Shown here: piece by piece, positions 7,985-17,258 of the stretch
How the letters are laid out: each line of letters opens with the position of its first letter
How positions within the stretch are numbered: position 1 is the stretch's first letter
From: Gemmatimonadota bacterium
GTDB lineage: Bacteria > Gemmatimonadota > Gemmatimonadetes > Longimicrobiales > Gaopeijiaceae
Length of the DNA: 64,000 bases
Assembly (NCBI GenBank): GCA_002724575.1
Contig: PBPC01000031.1
Location: 7,313 to 71,312, forward strand
Reading direction: 5' to 3'
Notes under the pieces: model-generated
Seen by the model: only the letters and a program-made list of their open reading frames with translations
Told to the model about the DNA's origin: nothing
Databases searched by the model: none
Position numbers and translations under genes: made by a program

Positions 7985-9333
7985 GTCTATTGGATCGCAC
8001 CCAGCCGCCTGGGAGTGGAGAATTTCGGCAATTTGATTTTCCAGAGGTTCAGACAGAGGCTCTACCGAATGGACTTGACCTCAAGATTTGCGTACTCCCT
8101 CGGTTACCAATTGTAAGTGTCAATCTGTTTCTGCGGGCGGGGGAGGGAAGCCTAGTTGAGGGACGAGCGGGAACTGCGGTTCTTACGGGTGATGCTCTAG
8201 AGGGCGGTACTTTGAAACGTAGCGGTTCCTCGCTTGCTGAAGCGCTGGAGGGAATAGGCGCTAGACTTGGGGTGTCCACCGGCTGGGAAGGGACCAACAT
8301 AGCAGTATCAGTTCTAGCAGATCGACTACCAGAGGCATTTTCTCTTCTAGCCGAAGTCGTTCTGGAACCGGATTTTCCCAGCGTAGAAGTTGACCGTGCA
8401 CGTGAACAACAGCTCGCAGACATACGACAGCGTTCTATGGACCCGTCCGCTCTCGCATCGGATGAAGTTAGTCGTCGTTTTTATGCAAAAGGTCTACCAT
8501 ACGCTAGGCCACAAGTAGGTACAGAAGCTTCGATTAGCTCAGTCTCGCGTGATCAAATCAGGGGCTATGCGGAAGCTTGCTATCGTCCAGGGTCTGGAGG
8601 GTTGATCGTTGTTGGGGACGTTGACCCAGAACAAATCAGGTCACTTTCTGGTGAATATTTCGGTTCCTGGATTGGTTCTCCATCTGCGGTAGATGACTTT
8701 CGTGTTAATGCACAAACACGTGAGCGCCGCGTGTGGATCCTTGACCGGCCTGGCTCAGTCCAATCCGAGCTCCGAGTGGGTCATGTAGGCGTCGCGCGCA
8801 CAACCCCGAACTATCTCCCACTCTCGATCGGCAATCTCCTTCTTGGTGGAACCTTTACCAGTCGCCTTAATCTGAACCTCAGAGAAAGAAATGGTTTCAC
8901 ATATGGAGTTAGGTCACGGTTCGGTTTTCGCTCTCAACCAGGACCTTTCCAAGTATCAACAGCTGTGGGTAATGAGGTAACGGCCCCTGCTATTCGGGAA
9001 ATTCTTTCCGAACTAGAGTCACTAGTCGTTGATGGTGCGAAACGAGAGGAAGTGGATGCGGCTCGTGACTATGCTGCCGGAGTATTCGGTCTACATCTTG
9101 AGACCGCTGGCCAGATTGCCTCTCGACTCAATCAAATTGTCGTGTATGGCCTTCCGGACGACTACTACCATCTTCACAGAGATAACATCCGTGCGGTATC
9201 AACCGAGCAGGTAACATCAGCGGTTAAGGAGCATATCCGCCCTGAGGAAGTCCAGGTTATCATCGTTGGTGATGCGGAACGTATTGTGGGTTCAGTGGAC
9301 GCCCTCGGGCTTGGGCCACTAGAAGTTGTTTGA
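7981..9333 (+). CDS. M16 family subunit without zinc motif (partner of the upstream peptidase)
   Basis: 450 residues from a TTG start overlapping the preceding stop (TTGA). The domain order is that of M16 proteins, but the place of HxxEH reads GTAVLTGDALEGGT, so no zinc can be held and the chain is not catalytic by itself. The C-terminal half keeps the Arg/Tyr pair segment (NLNLRERNGFTYGVRSRFGFR) that in two-chain M16 enzymes is supplied by the non-catalytic partner. This is the classic complementary pair with the gene before it. A 150-base spacer separates it from the sigma-factor gene. Confidence 0.92.
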   Translation: MSLLDRTQPPGSGEFRQFDFPEVQTEALPNGLDLKICVLPRLPIVSVNLFLRAGEGSLVEGRAGTAVLTGDALEGGTLKRSGSSLAEALEGIGARLGVSTGWEGTNIAVSVLADRLPEAFSLLAEVVLEPDFPSVEVDRAREQQLADIRQRSMDPSALASDEVSRRFYAKGLPYARPQVGTEASISSVSRDQIRGYAEACYRPGSGGLIVVGDVDPEQIRSLSGEYFGSWIGSPSAVDDFRVNAQTRERRVWILDRPGSVQSELRVGHVGVARTTPNYLPLSIGNLLLGGTFTSRLNLNLRERNGFTYGVRSRFGFRSQPGPFQVSTAVGNEVTAPAIREILSELESLVVDGAKREEVDAARDYAAGVFGLHLETAGQIASRLNQIVVYGLPDDYYHLHRDNIRAVSTEQVTSAVKEHIRPEEVQVIIVGDAERIVGSVDALGLGPLEVV

Positions 9334-9501
9334 TAAGGGCGAATATGAAGCGGCAAGATGTCACATTGAGGGTGTGTAGGCGTCACACAGAGAGGACGCA
9401 AAGTCGACAGACTTGTTGAAAAATGGGCATTTTCTTGTGGCATGGTGCCTGCACAACAAGATGCCAGCAAAGAGTATTCTCTATAGTTGAGGAGTTTAGA
9501 C

Positions 9502-10155
9502 GTGTCCGGTACCCGCCAAGAGGAGAGCGTCCAGCCTATTGCTCGTGAGGACAAAGCTCACGAGCGAAACCTCAAACTTGGCGACCTCAGTGACGCCGAT
9601 GTAGTTCAAGCTTCATTGGACGGTGATGATCGGGCATTTGGTGAATTGGTCAGACGTTATGACCAAAGACTACTCAATTTTGTCTACCGGACTATTGGGG
9701 ACCGGGAGCGGAGTGAAGATCTGATTCAGGAGACTTTTGTTCGAGTCTATAGGCATCTGCACCGGTTTGATCAGTCGAAGAAGTTCTCAACATGGATCTA
9801 TACAATCTCAAGCAACCTAGCTAAGAACGAACTCAGAAATAGGTCGCGTAATCCATTGGTGCTTTTCCAGACGATTAAGAAGAACTGGAGTACCGACGAC
9901 AGACCACTGGAGTGGGAGGACCCGAAGTACAAACCTGATGATCTCTACAGGAAGCGCTTCCTGAGGGCGAGGGTAGAGGAGGCTGTTGAGGAGTTACCAA
10001 AGCACCATAGGATGGTGTTTGTGCTTCGAGAGCTGGAAGGGAAGACCTATGAAGAAATTGCCGAAATCACTGAATGTAATCTCGGGACAGTAAAGAGCCG
10101 TCTAAACCGAGCCCGCAACAATTTTGCAAAGATTATAGCACCCATGATTGAGTAA
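9502..10155 (+). CDS. ECF-type RNA polymerase sigma factor
   Basis: 217 residues. The GTG at 9502 is chosen because GAGGAG (9489-9494) is seven bases upstream; a TTG at 9487 would overlap that site. Region 2 is complete: DDRAFGELVRRYDQRLLNFVYR, ERSEDLIQETFVRVYRHL and FSTWIYTISSNLAKNELR. Region 4 is a helix-turn-helix: LPKHHRMVFVLRELEGKTYEEIAEI then LGTVKSRLNRARNNF. A basic linker of some 50 residues (VLFQTIKKNWSTDDRPLEWEDP) separates them. The gene for a zinc-finger membrane anti-sigma factor follows after a GC-rich hairpin, so activity is probably controlled by envelope signals. The first ~30 residues are a polar extension. Confidence 0.94.
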   Translation: MSGTRQEESVQPIAREDKAHERNLKLGDLSDADVVQASLDGDDRAFGELVRRYDQRLLNFVYRTIGDRERSEDLIQETFVRVYRHLHRFDQSKKFSTWIYTISSNLAKNELRNRSRNPLVLFQTIKKNWSTDDRPLEWEDPKYKPDDLYRKRFLRARVEEAVEELPKHHRMVFVLRELEGKTYEEIAEITECNLGTVKSRLNRARNNFAKIIAPMIE

Positions 10156-10210
10156 GGGACTGAGATCTAAGAATAGGAACCCTGCAAAAATAGAGCAGGC
10201 AGAGAGGACC

Positions 10211-10242
10211 GCGGCCCCACTGGATGAACCCGGTGGGGCCGC
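10211..10242 (+). terminator. GC-rich perfect hairpin between sigma and anti-sigma genes (terminator or attenuator)
   Basis: Ten bases GCGGCCCCAC (10211-10220) are exactly complementary to GTGGGGCCGC (10233-10242), with a 12-base loop. No T-run follows (TGCTGTTGG), so it is not a canonical intrinsic terminator. It could reduce transcription into the anti-sigma gene, protect the sigma-factor mRNA from 3' exonucleases, or terminate with Rho. Confidence 0.5.
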
Positions 10243-10284
10243 TGCTGTTGGAACCCGGGTGCGGTGGACGAAGTATCAGTTTCA

Positions 10285-10872
10285 ATGACTTGCTCCGACT
10301 ACATCAAGAATTTTTCCGATCTCATAGACGGAAACACGGCAGAGGAGGACGTACGGGCCTTCGAAGAGCACCTTCATGAGTGCTCTGCGTGTAGTCGTCA
10401 CCGGCACGTCATTGAACAAGGTTCAGCGCTCTTACGAACCCTGCCGAAGCCGAAACTGAGCGAGAATTTTGGACCTAGGCTTAGGCACCGACTTTATCAT
10501 GTCGATGATCAGCATTCTCTCCGTAGTGTAACTTCTGTTGCTATGCCAGCAGCTTTGCTAACGGTGGCAGTCGTCTTGCTAATTGTTTCTTGGTTGCCTG
10601 TAATAAGGGATACTACTCCTGAGATTGCACTTGAGACGGTTGTCGTGGAGCAACCTCTGGCGCAGGTCACATGGCAGCCTTCAGTCATGAGTTCGTCTTC
10701 ATCTGGATTTGTTATTTATCCTTTTGCTGACCTCAGTGAACGAGCATTCTCGGATTTCCAGCAAGAATTGTGGGATGAAGCTCACGCGCTGCTCTTCGAG
10801 TACTCGCCCTTATCCCAACATTCCCGACAGCGTGGTGTGCTTCGTCGCACAGGACTCGGGCAGCAACGCTAG
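10285..10872 (+). CDS. Membrane anti-sigma factor with HC2 zinc finger
   Basis: 195 residues from ATG 10285; a GTG at 10264 in the same frame would add seven residues, and neither has a good ribosome binding site. The zinc-binding anti-sigma domain is at the N-terminus: MTCSDYIKNFSDLIDG then HLHECSACSRH, which gives the His-x3-Cys-x2-Cys signature. One membrane helix follows (AMPAALLTVAVVLLIVSWLPVI, about residues 86-107), then a periplasmic tail of about 85 residues without recognised domains. It should sequester the sigma factor encoded just upstream at the inner membrane until a signal releases it. The downstream holA gene starts after a 68-base spacer. Confidence 0.85.
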   Translation: MTCSDYIKNFSDLIDGNTAEEDVRAFEEHLHECSACSRHRHVIEQGSALLRTLPKPKLSENFGPRLRHRLYHVDDQHSLRSVTSVAMPAALLTVAVVLLIVSWLPVIRDTTPEIALETVVVEQPLAQVTWQPSVMSSSSSGFVIYPFADLSERAFSDFQQELWDEAHALLFEYSPLSQHSRQRGVLRRTGLGQQR

Positions 10873-10940
10873 AGAGCCAACTCCGAAGGATTGTCTCAAG
10901 CACTACTTTCACTGGACGAATGCCAGCTTAGTTTGATCGA

Positions 10941-11942
10941 GTGACAATACCTCAACTCCCTCCCGCGCTCACCAAGGTTCGAGGTGGTGTATTCTATCTG
11001 CACGGTGAAGACGCTTTCCGTAAGGAACAGGTAGTTAATGCCCTGGTCGATGCGCACCTCGATGCGGCGACCCAAGACTTTAATCTTGACCAACTAAGGG
11101 GTACTGAGACTGACATAGAAACTGTAGCCTCAGTTATGGCCACTCCGCCAATGATGGCTGAATGGCGTGTAGTTGTTGTGCGAGAGGTGGAAGGATTCGC
11201 TTCAGGCAAGAAGGCTCGAGAAACCATGCTAGAGGTTGTTAGAAATCCACCACCAGGCCTCGCGTTAATCCTGAGTTGCACGGTACCACGGGGTTCCAGA
11301 GCTAAGTTCTACCGAGATCTTTCAAGCCTCTCACATACAGTAGAGTTCAAGACATTCACGAGTGCTGATGTTCCGGGGTGGTTAATCAACAGGTCCCGGG
11401 AAGCTTATTCGGTGGAAATAGAGGTAGAGGCAGCTCAGGCACTCTCATCAGCGATCGGAACAAATCTAGGGGTATTGGACCGCGAACTAGAGAAACTCGC
11501 TGACTTTTTGGGAGATCGTTCACTTATAACGATCAGTGATGTCGAAGCTGTCGGAACGAAAATCCCGTCACAGGATCGCTGGCGTTGGTTCGACCTCGTT
11601 GGTGAACGCAGATTTCAGGAAGCATTACCGGGTCTCGATGTTCTGATTGGGCAAGGTGAATCGGGGGTAGGGCTTGTGATAGGCTTAGCAACCCATCTGT
11701 TACGATTAGGGGTCGCATCGACAAAAGGTTTGCGTAGCCTAGAGGCGGCTCTTCCACCGCACCAAAAATGGCTGGCAAAGCGGGCGATGGCCCAATCCAA
11801 GAAATGGCCCCCTGGTGAGTTGGACGTTGCTATTGAGGAATTACTCAGGGCTGACCGTCTCTTGAAGGCCTCGCCGCAAAGTGATCAGCACTTTGTCGAA
11901 GAGTGGCTATTGGGCCTGGTTTCACGGGCCGTTGCAGTATGA
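10941..11942 (+). CDS. holA: DNA polymerase III delta subunit
   Basis: 333 residues from a GTG start. It is the clamp-loader subunit that opens the sliding clamp. FYLHGEDAFRKEQVVNALVD is the family's N-terminal pattern (the P-loop-like position is degenerate, as expected for delta). It is followed by the AAA+-like core (ALILSCTVPRGSRAKFYRDL) and the C-terminal collar helices (LGVLDRELEKLADFLGD, FDLVGERRFQEALPGLDVLIGQGES, DVAIEELLRADRLLKASPQSD). The stop overlaps the next start (ATGA). Confidence 0.92.
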   Translation: MTIPQLPPALTKVRGGVFYLHGEDAFRKEQVVNALVDAHLDAATQDFNLDQLRGTETDIETVASVMATPPMMAEWRVVVVREVEGFASGKKARETMLEVVRNPPPGLALILSCTVPRGSRAKFYRDLSSLSHTVEFKTFTSADVPGWLINRSREAYSVEIEVEAAQALSSAIGTNLGVLDRELEKLADFLGDRSLITISDVEAVGTKIPSQDRWRWFDLVGERRFQEALPGLDVLIGQGESGVGLVIGLATHLLRLGVASTKGLRSLEAALPPHQKWLAKRAMAQSKKWPPGELDVAIEELLRADRLLKASPQSDQHFVEEWLLGLVSRAVAV

Positions 11943-12757
11943 TTGGCCGTCTACATGGAATCGGGCTGCTAGTTCTCGCAATGTCATTTCTGGTTCCTCT
12001 CCCCGGTGGGGCTCAGACGGATGCTGCTACGCTCCCAGAGATCGAAGAACTTGCACGAAATGGTCGTTCTGATGAGGCACGAGCTGCTTTATTGGGCTGG
12101 TGGGAAGAATCTCGGGTTCTTGCATCAAGAGAAGAACGCCAGTTCGCACTCTGGCTACGTGGTCGTCTTACAGTTGATCCATCACAGGCTGTAAGGGACT
12201 TTCGGCGTTTGGTCGTAGAATACCCAGGCGGGCCCTTTACTGCTCGAGCACTCTATAGGCTTGCCCAGGAGGCTTATGAAAGAGGGGCCACCGCAGATTT
12301 CGAACGGCATATGGCGTCCTTATCTCGGGATTACCCTGGGTCGTCGGTGTTGGCTGAAGCCGAGGCATGGGTCAGTGGAACCCAGGGGGTACTAGCGCTT
12401 CCACCGGTTACGCCATCTACTGCCTCTGAGCGGTCTAACGAGAATCAAGATGATGCTGTAACTCCGGTTGATGCGGCACCTTATTCAGTCCAGTTGGGGG
12501 CATTCTCAAATGAGGGGCGTGCCTCTGCACTCTTCGACCGTGCTCGTGCAGCTGATCTGAATGTTAGGCTGGTGCGGATGCCACAAAGTAACTTGATCCA
12601 TGTGCGTGCAGGTCGTTTTGAGACCTCGATGGAAGCGACGGAATTCTCAAGGCGAGTGAGTGAGCTTGGATTCGCGGCGGCTGTTGTGCGAGATGCGCGA
12701 GATGAGGAGTTAGTCCGCAGTAATTTCAGAGTTCCCAGTAATGACCAAGCACACTAA
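11939..12757 (+). CDS. Exported SPOR-domain protein with TPR-like repeats
   Basis: 272 residues from ATG 11939, which overlaps the holA stop; longer in-frame starts would break the signal peptide (MIGRLHGIGLLVLAMSFLVPLPGGAQ). The mature N-terminal half is helical, with tetratricopeptide-like segments (AALLGWWEESRVLASREERQFALWL, FTARALYRLAQEAYERG). A Pro/Thr/Ser/Asn linker follows and then a SPOR domain of about 75 residues: PYSVQLGAFSNEGRASALFDRA, NLIHVRAGRFETSMEA, ELGFAAAVVRD. SPOR domains bind denuded peptidoglycan glycan strands, so a periplasmic role in division or wall maintenance is likely. mutS follows after 25 bases. Confidence 0.88.
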   Translation: MIGRLHGIGLLVLAMSFLVPLPGGAQTDAATLPEIEELARNGRSDEARAALLGWWEESRVLASREERQFALWLRGRLTVDPSQAVRDFRRLVVEYPGGPFTARALYRLAQEAYERGATADFERHMASLSRDYPGSSVLAEAEAWVSGTQGVLALPPVTPSTASERSNENQDDAVTPVDAAPYSVQLGAFSNEGRASALFDRARAADLNVRLVRMPQSNLIHVRAGRFETSMEATEFSRRVSELGFAAAVVRDARDEELVRSNFRVPSNDQAH

Positions 12758-12782
12758 GATCGTTGATTACTGACATTCATCC

Positions 12783-15437
12783 TTGAGCATCGGCTTCTCG
12801 AGCCTACTTTCACCTATGGCCCCGGCGGACACACCCCTGATGCGGCAGTGGCGAGAAGCGAAAGCAGATCATGCTGATTCGCTGCTATTCTTCCGTGTTG
12901 GTGACTTTTATGAACTGTTCCATGACGATGCTGAGGAGGGCGCAAGGCTACTAGGTCTGACCCTCACATCACGGAATAATGGGGCTGCGGCTGGAGTACC
13001 CTTGGCCGGGGTCCCTGCCAAGGCTCTTGACGAATACCTATCAAAGCTCGTGAGGATGGGTCGGCGAGTCGCGATATGCGACCAAGTTGAAGACCCCTCG
13101 GAAGCGAAGGGGATCGTCCGGCGAGAAGTTACAGAAATGATCACACCTGGAACTGTGCTCGCTGATTCACTTCTAATGAAGCACCGGAATAATTTCTTGG
13201 TGGCTCTCGTTGACGCAGGGACAGATTCCTTCGGTATGGCCGTCTTGGACGTATCAACGGGTGAGATGTCTACGCAGCTCGTTCCCGCCAGTGAACTTCG
13301 CGCCGAACTTGGGCGTTTGGAGCCTTCAGAACTGCTGTTGCCTTACTCGCTTGAAACTTCGGACCAATTGACCTGGGCGTCTGGGCCATCCATCCCTCGA
13401 ACTCTCCGTGCGGACTGGATGTTCGACGTAGACCTCTCAACAGATGCTCTGTTGAATTCTTTCGGCGTGCATTCACTCGATGGTTTTGGGTTCCAATCTG
13501 AAGATCAATCGCTCGTGCGGGTTTCTGGGGCGCTTGTTCAGTATTTGAAAGAAATTCGCCCAGGGGGTGTGCTACATCTGAAGCCTCCTCGAATTCGCCG
13601 TCCTGGTCAGGTCATGCTTCTCGATGAGATGACTCGAAGAAATCTCGAGTTGATTGAACCTCTACGTACTGGAGAGGAAGGAGGCACATTACTCGATGTC
13701 CTTGATGTCACTACGACACCCATGGGTGGGCGGCTTCTGCGTCGCTGGGTACTAGAGCCGCTTATTCACATGGAGGACATCGCTGTTCGGCACGGTGCGG
13801 TGGAGGAGTTCGTAGAGCGCCCTGAAGTTAGAAGCCGGATTCGAGGATCTCTATCTGGTATTACAGATCTTGAGCGTTTAGCGGGCAAGGTCGGCACTGG
13901 GCGGGTCACACCAAGGGATCTCGCAGGGTTACGGAGATCTCTTGATCAGCTACCTGAGATTCAGGCTGCAGGGATTGAGGCAAGAGATTTCTTGATTCGT
14001 GAATGTGCGGTCGACAAGGACTGCCTGGAGGACGTATCCACGCTGTTGAAAAGGGCAATCTCAGATGATCCGCCGGCGACTCTTCAGGAGGGCGGAGTTG
14101 TCAAAAAGGGCTGGTCGGAGGATCTGGACGAGCTTCGTGCAGCCAGAGACGGTGCACGGGACTTTATAGCTAGTCTCCAGGCTCGAGAACGTGAGAGAAC
14201 CGGTGTCGCATCTCTGAAGGTTGGGTTTAACAAAGTTTTTGGTTACTACCTCGAAGTTACTCGAGCAAACCTAGACAAGGTGCCTGGCGACTATGTCAGG
14301 AAGCAGACACTCGCGAACGCTGAACGTTACTTCACTCCTGAGCTCAAAGAATGGGAAGAGAAGGTTTTTGGAGCAGAGGACCGAATTTCTCATTTGGAGT
14401 CTGAGCTTTTTAGTGATATCCGAGGGCGTGTCGCCAAGGAGATCGGGAGACTTCAAGACACCGCAACAAGAATCGCGACGCTGGATGTCCTGGTAAGCTT
14501 CGCTGAAATCGCCGTTAGCCAAGACTATGTGCGACCGGAGACTCACTCAGGTTTTGAACTCGAACTTGTAGCTAGTCGGCATCCTGTCGTAGAGACGATG
14601 ATGCCCCGAGAGAAGTTTATTCCGAACGATATTTGCTTAGATGAGAATGGATGGATCGTCGTGTTAACAGGACCCAACATGGCGGGCAAGAGCACCGTAC
14701 TCAGACAAGTCGGATTAATTCAACTCCTAGCTCAGATTGGATCCTTCGTGCCGGCCGATCAAGCCAGGATACCGGTAGCGGATCGTATATTTACTCGTGT
14801 TGGCGCCTCAGATAACCTGGCACGGGGTCAGTCGACATTCATGGTAGAAATGAGTGAGACCGCAGCGATCGTCCATGGAGCTACTGAGATGAGCTTGGTA
14901 TTACTCGACGAAATTGGTCGGGGCACTTCGACTTACGATGGCGTGTCGATTGCGTGGTCGGTCACTGAGTATTTGCATGAAGAACTAGGCTCGAAAACCA
15001 TTTTCGCCACGCACTACCATGAGTTAACCCAATTGGGCGATCTGCTCCCTGGTGTGAAAAATATGAATGTCTCGGTTCGTGAAGTAGGATCGGATATCGT
15101 GTTTCTGCGCCAACTACTAGAGGGTGGTGCAGATCGTTCATATGGGATCCAGGTCGCCCGTCTCGCTGGCTTGCCTGACACAGTCGTGGCACGTGCGCAT
15201 GAACTCCTTGTGGAATTGGAGGGAACACATACGGGTGGCGGAGAAGGTCTCGGACGGCGTGGTATGCATCGTCCAGGATCGGGAACTGAGCTGCATCAGC
15301 TATCAATGTTTAGGGTAGATCACCCTGCCTTGATTCGCTTACGTGAGTTGGTTCCAGATGATTTAACTCCCCGGGATGCTCTAGAACTCATGTATCAATT
15401 AAGGGCAGCTGTACACGGAGATGAGAACACAAAATGA
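12783..15437 (+). CDS. mutS: DNA mismatch repair protein MutS
   Basis: Recognises mismatches and small loops. From TTG 12783 the product is 884 residues; an ATG at 12816 (MAPADTPLMRQW) would give 873, and neither has a clear ribosome binding site. TPLMRQWREAKADHADSLLFFRVGDFYELFHDDA holds the mismatch-wedge Phe-x-Glu (FYELF) of domain I. The connector, lever and clamp domains (GFNKVFGYYLEVTRANLDKVP) follow. The ATPase has Walker A GPNMAGKST, the LVLLDEIGRGTSTYDG Walker B/signature region and FATHYHELT. The C-terminal tail has a helix-turn-helix (DDLTPRDALELMYQLR). No mutL is in the window. Confidence 0.97.
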   Translation: MSIGFSSLLSPMAPADTPLMRQWREAKADHADSLLFFRVGDFYELFHDDAEEGARLLGLTLTSRNNGAAAGVPLAGVPAKALDEYLSKLVRMGRRVAICDQVEDPSEAKGIVRREVTEMITPGTVLADSLLMKHRNNFLVALVDAGTDSFGMAVLDVSTGEMSTQLVPASELRAELGRLEPSELLLPYSLETSDQLTWASGPSIPRTLRADWMFDVDLSTDALLNSFGVHSLDGFGFQSEDQSLVRVSGALVQYLKEIRPGGVLHLKPPRIRRPGQVMLLDEMTRRNLELIEPLRTGEEGGTLLDVLDVTTTPMGGRLLRRWVLEPLIHMEDIAVRHGAVEEFVERPEVRSRIRGSLSGITDLERLAGKVGTGRVTPRDLAGLRRSLDQLPEIQAAGIEARDFLIRECAVDKDCLEDVSTLLKRAISDDPPATLQEGGVVKKGWSEDLDELRAARDGARDFIASLQARERERTGVASLKVGFNKVFGYYLEVTRANLDKVPGDYVRKQTLANAERYFTPELKEWEEKVFGAEDRISHLESELFSDIRGRVAKEIGRLQDTATRIATLDVLVSFAEIAVSQDYVRPETHSGFELELVASRHPVVETMMPREKFIPNDICLDENGWIVVLTGPNMAGKSTVLRQVGLIQLLAQIGSFVPADQARIPVADRIFTRVGASDNLARGQSTFMVEMSETAAIVHGATEMSLVLLDEIGRGTSTYDGVSIAWSVTEYLHEELGSKTIFATHYHELTQLGDLLPGVKNMNVSVREVGSDIVFLRQLLEGGADRSYGIQVARLAGLPDTVVARAHELLVELEGTHTGGGEGLGRRGMHRPGSGTELHQLSMFRVDHPALIRLRELVPDDLTPRDALELMYQLRAAVHGDENTK

Positions 15438-15829
15438 AATTCACAGAAGACTTCTGCTCGCAGAGGAAAACGCTGAGGGGTTTCATAATTTCTGGAATGC
15501 TTGTTGCAGCGTTCTCATGCGGTGTGGAAAGTGAAATTGAACAACCGATGCCACTACTAGATGAGATGACGATCGATTACCCGATAAGCCTTTGGGATCA
15601 AGCTATAGAGGGTAAAACATTGCTAAGGGTGCTAGTTACAGAAGCAGGTTCCGTCGATTCTGTAGAAATCTTCGAATCCTCTGGTCACCCCGCTTTCGAT
15701 TCTGCAGCAGTTGCTGGAGTAATAGAACTACAGTTTGATCCAGCTACCCAAGATGGGGAAAGTATTGGTGTATGGGTGACGTTGCCTGTTCAGTTCTCTA
15801 AGCGTCCCCTGCCTGATAACGAAAATTAA
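15434..15829 (+). CDS. Small lipoprotein with TonB C-terminal-like domain
   Basis: 131 residues, ATG overlapping the mutS stop (ATGA). A lipoprotein signal (hydrophobic FIISGMLVAAFS then Cys29) is followed by one domain of the TonB_C type: YPISLWDQAIEGKTLLRVLVTEAGSVDSVEIFESSGHPAFDSAAVAGVIELQFDPA, ending in VWVTLPVQF. TonB carries this domain after a membrane helix and a Pro-rich spacer. Here both are absent and the domain is lipid-anchored, so it cannot be a conventional TonB energy transducer. Its partner is unknown. Confidence 0.82.
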   Translation: MKFTEDFCSQRKTLRGFIISGMLVAAFSCGVESEIEQPMPLLDEMTIDYPISLWDQAIEGKTLLRVLVTEAGSVDSVEIFESSGHPAFDSAAVAGVIELQFDPATQDGESIGVWVTLPVQFSKRPLPDNEN

Positions 15830-15863
15830 TGTCATATCTAAATTTATAGGGGTTACAAAAGCC

Positions 15864-17258
15864 TTGTCTTCAATGCCTGAACGCCACAGGGAGCCATACG
15901 ACAGTGTGCTGGATCTGATCGGATGGACACCTATGCTGAAGTTAAGCTCAGTAGTTGATGGTGCTCGAACGCCAGTCTACGTGAAACTGGAGTTCATGGG
16001 TCCGGGGGGCTCGGTCAAGGACCGTATCGGCATTGGAATGATTCAAGCGGCCGAAAGAGATGGGACTCTCAAGGCCGGTGGGACGATTGTCGAAGCCACT
16101 GGAGGTAACACTGGACTTGCTCTAGCGATGGCAGCTTCGCTTAAGGGATATCGGTGCATTTGCACGATGCCAGATAAGATGAGTAGTGAAAAGGTCAAAC
16201 TCTTGCGTGCCTTTGGAGCGGAGGTGGTCATCACACCTACGGCGGTGCCTCCTGATCATCCTGATCACTATCTCCAAAAAGCGCGTGCAATTACAGCTGC
16301 GACTCCGGGTGCTGTGATGGCAGATCAGTTTTATAACGAGGCAAATCCACAGATACATTATGAGACAACAGGGCAGGAGATTTGGGAACAGAGTGAGGGG
16401 CGCGTTACCCATTTCGTGGCTTCTGCAGGGACAGGGGGCACAATCACAGGTGTTGGACGCTACCTAAAGGAAAAGAATCCAGCTGTCCGCATAGTCGGGA
16501 TTGATCCTGAGGGCTCCATAACTGCTCCGTTCTTCAATACCGGGGAAATAGGAGAGGGTACCCCTTACAAAGTTGAAGGCATTGGCAATGACAAGATTCC
16601 CGGGACATTGGATCTTGATGTTGTTGACGATTATCGAGTTCTCCCGGACCAAGTAGCGTTCGCGATGGCTAGGAGAATGACACGCGAAGAGGGGTTGTTT
16701 GCGGGTGGCTCAGCGGGCCTCATGGTTCATGGAGCCATTGAGTTGGCTAAGCAGATTGATGATCCAGAAGCCTTCGTGGTTTCGCTAGTTTGTGACTGGG
16801 GTGAACGCTACCTGAGCAAGGTCTATGATGACGAATGGATGCGGGAGAATGGCTTCCTTGAGAGATCCAGGCGTACAAAAGTTCGTGACCTTATCGACAA
16901 GAAAAATTCTGATGCACCAGAACTGATCACGATAGAACCGGGGACATCAATACGGATTGCTTTGTCTACGATTACTGCACATGACATCGGCCAGTTGCCG
17001 GTTGTCTCTGACGGCTCCTGTGTGGGGTCGGTTACAGAATCAAGTCTGATGAGCCAAGTACTTGAGGATACTGCGTTGCTTGATAGGCCTGTCGATAGCG
17101 TGATGGCCCCTCCGTTCCCAGTGATCGCTGATCATGTCGACTCTGAGGAAATAAGGGCTCTTCTTACTCGGGGTAATGCGGCCTGTCTGGTGAGTACGAA
17201 AGGCCAGCTTGTAGGTATCGTCACACGTTATGATGTCGTGAGAGCGTTGACCGCATGA
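15864..17258 (+). CDS. Cystathionine beta-synthase / cysteine synthase with C-terminal CBS domain pair
   Basis: 464 residues from TTG 15864 (AGGGG eleven bases upstream); an ATG three codons on is an alternative. The PLP domain is a beta-replacing fold-type II enzyme: GGSVKDRIG with the Schiff-base Lys, EATGGNTGLALAMAASLKGY and FVASAGTGGTITGVGRYLKE, the phosphate-binding glycine loop. Two CBS motifs follow (TIEPGTSIRIALSTITAHDIGQLPVV and VDSVMAPPFPVIADHVDSEE...GIVTRYDVVRAL), the layout of cystathionine beta-synthases, in which CBS pairs bind adenosyl ligands such as S-adenosylmethionine. Whether serine plus homocysteine or O-acetylserine plus sulfide is the substrate cannot be decided from sequence. 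The stop overlaps the ddl start (ATGA). Confidence 0.9.
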   Translation: MSSMPERHREPYDSVLDLIGWTPMLKLSSVVDGARTPVYVKLEFMGPGGSVKDRIGIGMIQAAERDGTLKAGGTIVEATGGNTGLALAMAASLKGYRCICTMPDKMSSEKVKLLRAFGAEVVITPTAVPPDHPDHYLQKARAITAATPGAVMADQFYNEANPQIHYETTGQEIWEQSEGRVTHFVASAGTGGTITGVGRYLKEKNPAVRIVGIDPEGSITAPFFNTGEIGEGTPYKVEGIGNDKIPGTLDLDVVDDYRVLPDQVAFAMARRMTREEGLFAGGSAGLMVHGAIELAKQIDDPEAFVVSLVCDWGERYLSKVYDDEWMRENGFLERSRRTKVRDLIDKKNSDAPELITIEPGTSIRIALSTITAHDIGQLPVVSDGSCVGSVTESSLMSQVLEDTALLDRPVDSVMAPPFPVIADHVDSEEIRALLTRGNAACLVSTKGQLVGIVTRYDVVRALTA

